The notes under the pieces: model-generated
What the model was told of the DNA's origin: nothing
The model's input: the letters and a program-made list of their open reading frames with translations, nothing else
Databases searched by the model: none
Shown here: piece by piece, positions 56,169 through 64,000 of the stretch
Layout: the number at the start of each line of letters is the position of its first letter
Position numbering within the stretch: position 1 is the stretch's first letter
Assembly: GCA_034509735.1 (NCBI GenBank)
Contig: JACGWO010000002.1
Coordinates: 22,925,636-22,989,635 of the forward strand
DNA: 64,000 nt
Reading direction: 5' to 3'
Source of the DNA: Sesamum alatum
Lineage: Eukaryota > Streptophyta > Magnoliopsida > Lamiales > Pedaliaceae
Translations under genes and position numbers: made by a program

Positions 56169-58386
56169 TGTTAGAATAAGTGACCGGAAAGCAAATTAGA
56201 TTGGCCTTGAAGTAATCTATTTCTGACTATGTCACTGTAATTGTAATATTGTTATATGAGTAAAGTGAGTATTCATATTTGGCAATTCTATTTGTTGTGC
56301 TCTTATTTATGTTTATTCTATTAACATCACAACAAGGCCCACAGACCAAACATACAACCTATCTAGTTGGGTTGCACATTGGATGGCGGCTACAAAATCA
56401 ACTTCTAAGGGTTGGGTCTGAAACGTTTCAAGTCAAGGAACTCGAGATAGGGCATCGAGAGTCCTATAGAGACTTGAACTAAGGATTGCGTTCATTTATT
56501 GAGTGTCGTGTTTCATCGACAACAAACGTTGGATGTCTATACACTATTAGTGGGTTAACTGAAAAGGGTGTCAACTGACTGAACTGACATGCGATAATTG
56601 TCATATGGAAGCCTTGGAGGCTTGGTTGGTATGACTGGAATTTCCAACCCCGATATAGTCCTCGGACTTGAGGAATCATGTCAGTCACATGCATATGATG
56701 GCTGTATCTATCATCTGGCAAGAAATGTTCATATCTGGGATACGTTCTTCATAAGCCTTATACCGTACAGTCGGAAAATGTATTGAGGATGGTGGATTCC
56801 AAGATCCGTCACCTGTTAGTATATGATAGTCGAGCCTCCTATACGCTCTGAGACAGTTTAAACTCTTTAAGTCTTTGGCCACAATGATTGGTTGAGTAGG
56901 GAATGCTTTCCTACGTCGATCAATAGAGCAAACTGTCTTGAGTTGTTGAGGGTAGTTTTCTAGTCATGGATGGGAACCGATGCCTAATTCCATGCCCTAG
57001 ACATAGACCGGGAGACGAATGATGGAAGAACTATACTCGTATAGAACTCGGGAGCCTAAATGTTCACGCCAACATTCACCTAGTCTCTAGTGCCATGGAC
57101 TGATGCTAGATGGCCACCCATGGTGACGGGCGTTTTTTCGATTAATGGTTAATTGAAAAATAGTTAATTAAATTAGATTTAATTGACAAATGGTGTTGGA
57201 GACAAGCCCAAGTTTAGCTGAGGTGAACCTAATGAGTCACACACAAATTACTTTGGATTTGGTGGAATTAATTTGGAATTAATTCTAGAAGAAGCGAATT
57301 AATTTAATTAGATTAAATTAATTCAAGAGAGAAAATAAATGATTTGATCATTTGTTCGGAAATTCATTTGATGGATGGTCCAAGAATTACTTAATTGGAT
57401 TAGTTAATTTTTGGTACTTAGAACCTTTAATTAATTGGGTTAAGTTATCGGGTTTTGGGTAGAATAATTGATTGGATCAATTATTTATAATTTAGACTTA
57501 TGTTTGTTTAATTGGATTAAATAAATAATTTAGCTTCAATTGAAATGAAATTAATTAGATTGATTAATGCCCAATAGATTCATGTTTGGACTTTATTTAA
57601 TTAGATTAAATACAAATCCAAAACATAAAAATTCAAGCCCACGTTACATGCAAGTTGAAGCAAGTTAACAAGGAGTTTCAACTCCTCCACATGTGTACAT
57701 GAATTGGCCGGTCATGAGCTCTTTTGTGGGTGGTTTTCTCTTCCTATCATGTATAGTGGATGTGCTAGAAGTGTGTGTATGTGGAAGTTGCCTTGGAGGT
57801 TAACTGTGTAGGTGGTTTTTTCGATCTCTACATTCTACATACACAAAACAACTTTTCTAGACATTTACTTACTTACTTGCTTCATTTTTGCTGGAGTTTT
57901 TTTAGCCTTAAACACTCTAAAATTCTCTCTTTAGTGTTCATACTTCTTAGAGAAGATTTGAACAAAAACATTGCAAGCTGCACTAATTCATAGTGTTTTT
58001 CTTTGGAAGTGTTTCTTCTTCCTTTTTCTACTTTCTATCTAGCAATAGAACAGAAATAAATACCAAATGAAGTGTGGAATGAATTAGAAGAGTTCTATGT
58101 TGAGCTCTCAAGTGGATGAACGAAGGAGGAAAAGAAAGGAACAATGCAGGAACCCGTTCTACATGAACGAACAAAGGTTGGTTTTCTTTTACGTTTACAT
58201 GTAGCTTTGTTCTTTTCCTTTTAGGCCACATGTCCAGCATCCTTGCTTTTATTATTTGTGCTTTGACAGACACCGAACGCCCGGGAACTTCAAAGGGAAC
58301 ACCCCTTGGAATCCATTTTAAATTATTCCTTAAATTTAAGTTTTTTACGCTTCCGTTACATTTTCAGGCCGTACCCGATTCTTTTA
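56169..58386 (+). mobile_element. Complete subfamily B LTR between copies E and F
   Basis: 2,218 bp starting TGTTAGAATAAGTGACCGG. Its end, gattctttta, aligns with gattctttca at 41020, so the final CA has become TA. It is preceded by a polypurine tract and followed by a primer-site-like sequence, so it serves both as 3' LTR of copy E and 5' LTR of the next copy. It has the conserved block at 57073-57128. It is the only undivided B LTR in the window. Confidence 0.9.
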
Positions 58387-58387
58387 T

Positions 58388-58399
58388 TGGTATCAAAGC
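58388..58399 (+). other. Decayed primer binding site, copy F
   Basis: TGGTATCAAAGC, one base different (G to A) from the sites at 30438 and 41022, directly after the LTR. Confidence 0.8.
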
Positions 58400-59362
58400 C
58401 CGGTGCAGTGTTGTGGCTTAAGGATTTACATGTTATAATGTGCTAAGCATGTAGAACGTGTTTAAAATGCTTTTTGAAAGCATGTTTTACATTTTTTAGC
58501 ATGATTATATGTATGAAAATATGTGTTAATTTTGCTTTCGAAATTATGGATATCCATGCATTTAGGAAAATTTGATTTTATGTAAATGCATGTTTATGTT
58601 TCAGTTGTATTGCAGAAATTTTAAATTTTTTTTTGGAAAAACGTTCAGCAGCCGTCTGCTTGCTACTGGCTGTCGGCCGGTCACTAGGCCAGCAGGCGCG
58701 CAGGCCGGGAGCGTGCGCGGGTAGTGGCCTGCGCGCGCAGTGCAGGCAGAGGTGCCTCCGCGCGTGCGTACGGCGGGCCATCAGCCGATTTGGGCCGTTT
58801 TACATTGTTTTTCGTGAAAAAATGCATTTTCTGATTTCTGCTAGTTTTCTGAAAGTGTTAATTTTTGGCATGTTTTAATTTTAGTTGAATTAGATTTTTC
58901 TAAAATTATTTTATGCCTTAGATTATTTTTGAAATGGTTTCCAAACAAAAATTATTTATACATTAGTTGTATGGGTGATATCCATTTTTTTTAATGGCAT
59001 TATTAATGTATTATTTTTCTGCACTTAATTATGCTTATGGTTAGATATTGGAAATTTAGTGATAAATGCATTGTATGTATTTATTTGTTGGCATGTTTAT
59101 ATTTGATATAAATGTGCTTTCTTTTTGTTTATTTGATAAACACTAAGGATGATCATTAGCCCATTTTTAGCCTATGTATGGTTTATTTATTATTGGTTGA
59201 GGCCTGCATGCCTCTTTGTTTTTTCCCTTCCCCCTATCATTTTTAGCCTTGAAGTAATAAGGCTTTCTTCCTCTCATTTGATGTACTCCCCCCGACTTAT
59301 GATTGTGGTTTCTTTTTAAGATGTAATGAGAGTAGAATAGGTTGTGAGGCTTTATTTTATTA
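58400..59362 (+). other. Leader fragment of B type, copy F
   Basis: It aligns with 41034-41953 of copy E, including a GC-rich island (58650-58800) and the 'gatgatcattagcc' to 'taatgagagtag' block (59148-59330). It breaks off after 'gctttattttattaa' at 59362, where an unrelated 296-bp segment begins. Confidence 0.87.
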
Positions 59363-59658
59363 AGGGTTAATTACACTTAGACCCCCTCTGAAAATGCATA
59401 ATTACACTTTTCCCCAAAAAAAATTTAAATTTACACTTACACCCCCTCCAAAAATTCTCTGTTTACATCTGACCCCATCCGTTAGAGTTTGAATGAAAAA
59501 TGTTCACGTCAACAAAAATAATTACATAAATTTTTAATTTTTTCCATCATTTAACATTCTCATGTATATTTTCGTACTTATAAAAGGATAAATGTAATAT
59601 ACATATATGGAGCGATGCCAAGATTATTACATTTTTTTCTTATAAGTACAAAATTATT
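59363..59658. other. 296-bp AT-rich insert of unknown origin with a hairpin
   Basis: This matches no other sequence in the window. It begins gggttaattacacttagacc, repeats 'attacact' and 'acaccccctc' words, and contains a 24-25 bp inverted repeat (59574-59598 with 59626-59649) around a 27-base loop. It separates a B-type leader from A-type gag. It may be a small non-autonomous transposon or filler DNA at a rearrangement junction. No clear terminal repeats or target duplication are visible, and it has no coding potential. Confidence 0.6.
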
Positions 59659-60321
59659 GTCCGTAGCGTCATACTTGCTTCAATGACGAATGAGATTCAG
59701 AAGCAATATGAAAGGCTAGACGATGTCCCTTCCATTATGGCTCGCCTCAAGGATTGCTATGCAGTCCCGGACCGGCATACAAGATATGTCGCGACTAAGG
59801 CATTCTTTGGAACCAAAATGCCAGAAGGATCCTTTGTACAAGATCACGGGGTTAAAATGCTTACCCTGGTGGAAAAGCTCGAGGACCTAAAGGCAGGCCT
59901 CGATAATTAGACGTACATAGATGTGATCCTTCAGTCACTCCACCCTTCTTCGACCAATTTATTGTCAACTACAACATGAACGTACTTGAGAAGGGCATTC
60001 ATGAGTCGATTAATATGCTGGTGCAATACGAGGCAACGACCAAAAAGTCCACGCCTTTGGTATTGTTTGGAGGTGCTTCAACTTCTAAAACGAAAGGCAA
60101 GGGTGTCGGACGTTGGAAAAGAAAGAAGGGGAAGGGAAAAGCCGTCAAAGCAGCTACGAACACCAAGAGTGTTTCCCATTTCCAAAGAGGGGAAAGGCAA
60201 AGGAAAGGGAAAGGTTGTCCCCAAGCAACAGTAGAGGGCATATGACATATGTATCAATTGCCGTGAGAAAGGGCATTGGAAGAGGGAGTGCCCCAAGCTC
60301 CTCTCGAACCAAGGTATATTT
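59659..60321 (+). pseudogene. gag: Copia gag fragment, copy F (A type, 5' truncated)
   Basis: It begins abruptly at SVILASMTNEIQKQYERLDD without the first third of gag. 59683-59910 reads through MPEGSFVQDHGVKML to a TAG in place of Glu (LDNETY). A deletion at PPSFDQF shifts the frame, and 59976-60245 gives NVLEKGIHESINMLVQYEATTKK and the basic linker. The zinc knuckle CINCREKGHWKREC (60250-60291) is intact. The sequence is close to the full A element rather than to the B-type leader before it. Confidence 0.88.
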
Positions 60322-61887
60322 GTGATTGAGGTTAATATGGTCACTAATTCTGCCTCTTGGGTATTAGATACCGGCTATGGAGCTCACATTTGCAATGATT
60401 TGCAAGTGCTGAAAAGAAGCAGAAAACTGGGTAGCGGGGATATGATCCTGAAACTTGGGAATGGCAAGGCCATCTCGGCAGAAGCAGTAGGATCCACCAC
60501 TCTAGTAGTTCGTGATAATATTAGTATAGAATTAGAGCAAGTTTATTATGTACCTAGTATGATTAAAAACATCATTTCCATTCCATTGTTAGACAATAGT
60601 GGTTATGAATTTATGATCAATAAAAATTGCTTTTATTTGATGAGGTGTGGAATTGCTCATCTACTTGGTACACTTAATAATGGGCTCTATATCTTGCAAC
60701 AAACAAACTTCGTTCTTAACGCTCAACACAAATGTAAAATAGATAATAACGGGAACGCACGACTGTGGCACGCTAGGCTAGGTAACATATCCCAAGACAG
60801 GATGAAAAGATTGGTAGACTCAAAGACCCTAGAGGTAGGGGACTTGAGTGAGCTACCAACTTGTGAATCCTGTCTAAGAGGGAAAATGACCAAGAAGCCC
60901 TTTGTAGGACAAAGCAGGCTTGCCACAGGTCTGTTGGACTTGGTCCATACAGACATATGTGGGCCACTAAGGACGCAGGCCCGAGGTGGGTTCTCCTACT
61001 TCATAACCTTTACCGATGATCATTCACGGTATGGTTATGTTTACCCGATGAGGTACAAGTCTGAAGCTTTTGAGAGGTTTAAAGAATTCCGACTTGAAGT
61101 GGAGAACCAAACTAACTGCAAAATTAAAGTCCTACGATCAGACCGAGGCGGAGAATACCTTAGTATCGAGTTCCTTAATTATCTAAAAGAAAATGGTATA
61201 ATATCAGAATGGACACCTCCCGGGACACCACAATTGAATGGTGTCTCTAAAAGGAGGAATCGAACCCTGTTGGACATGGTTTGATCCACGATGAGTTTTA
61301 CCAAATTGCCCTTGTCCTTTTGGGGCTATGCATTGGAAACGGCGGCGAAGTTGTTAAATTTGGCGCCAACCAGTGTATTGACCCAAACGCCATATGAAAT
61401 ATGGCACGACAAGCCTGCATCCTACAACTACTCGAAAGTGTGGGGTAGCCTCGCATACGTCAAGAAGTTAGTGGGAGATAAGCTAGAATCCAGGTCTAGC
61501 TTATGCAGGTTCGTTGGATATCCTAAAGAAACTGCGGGTTATTACTTTTATGACCCCTTGGAACAAAAGGTATCTGTTTCAAGGAATTCAGTGTTCTTAG
61601 AACAAGGCTTTCCAAAGGATATCCAACCTGATGAACTGGTCCTTGAGGAATCAAGTGATGAAAACCAGTCATCAGAGGTGGCCGCGGATTCCTCGCTTAG
61701 AGGATTCAGGATAGATACCCGAAGGGCTGACCGGCCTCGAGGAGTCCAGCATGCTAGGCATGAAGGACAGCCTCTGGAACAGCCAGCCCGGTGCCTGAAC
61801 CGCCAGCTCTTATACAGTCAGCGCCCACAGTCACCACTGACGTTCCCGTTCTCCGTAGGTCTACTAGAGAGTCTAGACCTCCAGTGA
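60322..61887 (+). pseudogene. pol: Protease and integrase, copy F
   Basis: 60322-61284 is open for 320 codons, with protease WVLDTGYGAHIC (DTG intact) and integrase finger HARLGN...CESC, whose second His is changed to Asn. The core has HTDICGP and RSDRGGEYLS, then NGVSKRRNRTLLDMV. The catalytic Glu of the D,D35E triad is Lys at 61249-61251. TGA follows in place of Arg (MVRSMM). 61291-61887 gives MSFTKLPLSFWGYALETAAKLLN, the C-terminal domain and part of the linker before a frameshift. The integrase would be inactive even if translated. Confidence 0.88.
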
Positions 61888-62853
61888 GATATGGCTTTCT
61901 AAATACGACCGATCTGCTGGATAACGATCCTAAGACATACGGAGAAGCGATGTCTGACATCGACTCCTGGAAATGGCTTGAGGTCATGAAAATCGAAATG
62001 GACTCCATGAGCGAGAACTAAGTCTGGAGACTTGTAGATCCGCCAAAAGGTGTTAAGCCAGTTGGCTGTAAGTGGGTCTACAAGCGCAAAGTTGTCGTTG
62101 ATGGAGAAGTCACGACTTTTAAGGCTAGCCTAGTAGCTAAGGGGTACACTCAACGACCCGGGGTCGATTTTGAGGACACCTACTCGCCGGTAGCCATGGC
62201 CAAATCCATTCAGATCCTGCTCGCCATAGCAGCATGGTATGACTATGAGATATGGCAGATGGACGTGAAAATGGCCTTCCTCAATGGTTTCATTGAGGAA
62301 GAGATCTATATGGATCAGCCGGAGGGTTTCACAGTCACTGGAAAAGAACAAAAGGTCTATCGTCTCTAGAAGTCCATCTATGGCCTCACACAAGCATCCC
62401 GAAGTTGGAACATTCGCTTTGATGAAGTGATACGGGGCTATGACTTCATCAAAAATGAATCTGACCCTTGTGTATACAAGAAGGTCAGTGGGAGCTCTAT
62501 AGTGTTCCTAGTGCTTTATGTGGATGACATTCTACTCATAGGTAATGATGTTAGAATGTTGGGTGACACAAAAGCATGGTTATCAACCTAGTTTTCCATG
62601 AAGGACTTGGGTGAAGCCTCCTACAACCTAGGCATCCAGATTGTCAGGGACCGATCTAAAAGGATGTTAGGGCTCACCCAAAACTCATATATGGAGAAAG
62701 TCCTAAAGAGATATCGGATGGACAACTCCAAACGAGGATTGCTTCCCATGAGGCATGGGATCAAGTTATCCAAGAAACAATCCCCACAGACTTTTGAGGA
62801 ACTTGAAAGGATGAAAGTCATCTCCTATGCTTCTGCCGTAGGTAGCATCTAAT
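61888..62853 (+). pseudogene. pol: Reverse transcriptase, copy F
   Basis: The linker and RT start are in 61791-62021 (RYGFLNTTDLLDNDPKTYGEAMSDID) and end at TAA near 62020. RT continues in frame: VKPVGCKWVYKR, VAKGYTQRPGVDFEDTYSPVAMAKS, YDYEIWQMDVKMAFLNGF. TAG at 62367-62369 replaces the Gln of RLQKSIYGL. FLVLYVDDILLIGND is intact (about 62504-62548). TAG near 62590 and TAA near 62851 follow. All three late stops replace CAG or CAA codons, as expected from C-to-T change. Confidence 0.88.
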
Positions 62854-62891
62854 ATGCGGTCCACTACACCAGGCCTGACATTGCTTACGCT

Positions 62892-63482
62892 TTGAGCGTG
62901 ACAAGCAGATATCAGTCTTGTGCAGGAGAGGCACATTGGAATGCTGTTAAGGGCATCCTTAAGTACCTAAGGAGGACTAAGGAAATGTTCTTAGTCTATG
63001 GCAATGGAGAACTGATCCTGGAAGGCTTTAATGAGGATGATGCCAAGTCTCAATCGGGTTATGTATTCAAGCTCAATGGAGGAGCAGTGGCTTGGAAAAG
63101 CTCCAAGCAAGCAACCACTGCTGACTCCACCACTGAGGCCGAATACATAGCAGCTTCAGAAGCTGCCAAGGAAGCGGTTTGGATGAGAAACTACATCCAA
63201 GAGTTGAGTGTGGTGCCTAGCATCGCCGAGCCCGTTGTCATCTTTTGTGATAACAACGGTGCAATAGCGCAAGCAAAGGAACCGAGATCTCATCACCGTT
63301 CCAAACACATTTTTAGATGCTACCATCTTCTAAGAGAAATGGTAGGAAGAGGTGACGTTCGGATGGACCGAGTCAACTCAGCAGACAACACAGCAGATCC
63401 GCTGACAAAGGCTATGTCGCAGAGCGCTCATATGCAACATCTTGGGAAGATGGGGATTAGACATATGGGCGATTGGCTTTAA
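62892..63482 (+). pseudogene. pol: RNase H and Pol C-terminus, copy F
   Basis: 196 open codons from VTSRYQSCAGEAHWN to GIRHMGDWL. An in-frame deletion at about 63029 changes EGFSDASFQSDDDDAKS to EGFNEDDAKS and removes the first catalytic Asp motif (SDASF). The STTEAEYIAASEAAK and CDNNGAIAQAKE motifs and the SHHRSKHI tail remain. The native C-terminus is present and is followed within 15 bp by the polypurine tract. Confidence 0.9.
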
Positions 63483-63486
63483 GGTC

Positions 63487-63496
63487 AAGAGGGAGA
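63487..63496 (+). other. Polypurine tract, copy F
   Basis: AAGAGGGAGA, one base different from AAGTGGGAGA in the other copies, ending just before the LTR. Confidence 0.8.
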
Positions 63497-63497
63497 T

Positions 63498-63945
63498 TGT
63501 TAGAATAGGTGACCATGTAGCCAATCTTGGAAGGCAAAATATAACCTATGTCTAGACAAGGTCAGGGATTTGATAAATTATTAATGAATAAAGAAGTGAA
63601 ATTCATTTGGCCTTCCTTTGTTTGTGTTCACTCTATCTGCATTACATATCTGTTCACTACGCAAACAAAGCCCACGGACTGAAAAACATATTTCGGGGAC
63701 TGGGACTACGCTTGGAGGTAGGTCCATGAAATCAGTCCCGTCGAATCAGTCCGAAAATCTCCAAGTCAAGGAATCTCGAAAATGGGTACCGAGATTCCCC
63801 TTGAGACTTGCACTAAGCATCTGCTGTCGTATTTCATCGACGGGTGACGAAGGTCATCTAAGCAGTGTTAGATGGTTAGCCTGCTAGGGAGCAGCTGACT
63901 AATGTGACTCGCGGGAACCGTCTTACGGAGGACCTTGAGTAGGGC
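63498..63945 (+). mobile_element. 3' LTR of copy F, subfamily A, first 448 bp
   Basis: It starts TGTTAGAATAGGTGACCATG and follows the A LTR to 'gaccttgagtaggg'. At about 63945 it switches to sequence belonging near the LTR start. Confidence 0.9.
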
Positions 63946-64000
63946 AGGCAAAATATAACCTATGTCTAGACAATTTCAGGGATTTGATAAATTATTAATG
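63946..64000 (+). mobile_element. Repeated LTR start segment at the window edge
   Basis: 'aggcaaaatataacctatg' and following bases repeat 63532-63586 at an offset of 414 bp, with differences (gacaatttcaggg against gacaaggtcaggg). This is either an internal tandem duplication, a second LTR truncated at its start, or an assembly join; the window ends before it can be resolved. Confidence 0.75.

Noticed and set aside
1..64000. A host protein-coding gene or new cellular system hidden between the elements
   Set aside because: After assigning LTRs, leaders, gag-pol remnants, the hAT element and the gypsy-like LTR, only the 296-bp segment at 59363-59658 is unassigned, and it has no coding potential.

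Overview
This is a stretch of plant nuclear DNA made almost entirely of nested long-terminal-repeat (LTR) retrotransposons, with one hAT DNA transposon. I find no host gene, no tRNA or rRNA gene, no CRISPR array and no prokaryotic signal. A flowering plant with a repeat-rich genome is indicated by Ty1/copia elements primed from initiator tRNA-Met, a BED/hAT transposase of the plant RICESLEEPER/Daysleeper type, and a plant-type LTR with TGTAGCACCCC...TGTTACA ends. I cannot name the species. The copia proteins resemble the Angela/BARE-1 branch of the Tork lineage from memory of the family, and they share its long LTRs (about 2.0-2.25 kb) and long untranslated leader (about 2 kb). Four related LTR subfamilies (called A, B, B' and C here) all begin TGTTAGAATAGGTGACC or a close variant.

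The backbone, on the + strand, is a chain of decayed copies that share LTRs in an LTR-internal-LTR-internal layout. Copy B1 (1-8319) is followed by an LTR (8320-11393, broken). Copy D (15676-27372) is followed by an LTR (27373-27658 and 39601-41020). Copy E (41021-46517 and 56093-56168) is followed by an LTR (56169-58386). Copy F has a B-type leader (58387-59362), a 296-bp unknown insert, A-type gag-pol (59659-63482) and an A LTR (63498 onward).

Later insertions sit inside this chain. There are solo A LTRs at 1710-3717 (target-site duplication TCAAA) and 8514-10523 (TCGAG), and a solo B' LTR at 4795-7047 (GTTTG). A reversed, truncated C element lies at 11394-15675. A 4.3-kb hAT element lies at 17154-21470, and a gypsy-like solo LTR at 23980-26412 (AGTAG). 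A reversed B' LTR (27659-28454 and 38578-39600) is itself split by a full-length A element at 28455-38577 (CTTAA). A reversed A element lies at 46518-56092 (GGTTG); its 5' end is rearranged, with a near-identical 511-bp piece of its own insertion target placed inside it.

No gag-pol copy is intact. Each has frameshifts, nonsense codons or lost catalytic residues, so any mobility would need enzymes supplied from elsewhere. I did not find a new gene system. The points most worth checking are the chimeric 5' end of the reversed A element, the paired palindromes and GC-rich island in the leader, LTR blocks conserved across subfamilies, inverted W-boxes next to the TATA box, and a nonsense codon shared by two A copies.
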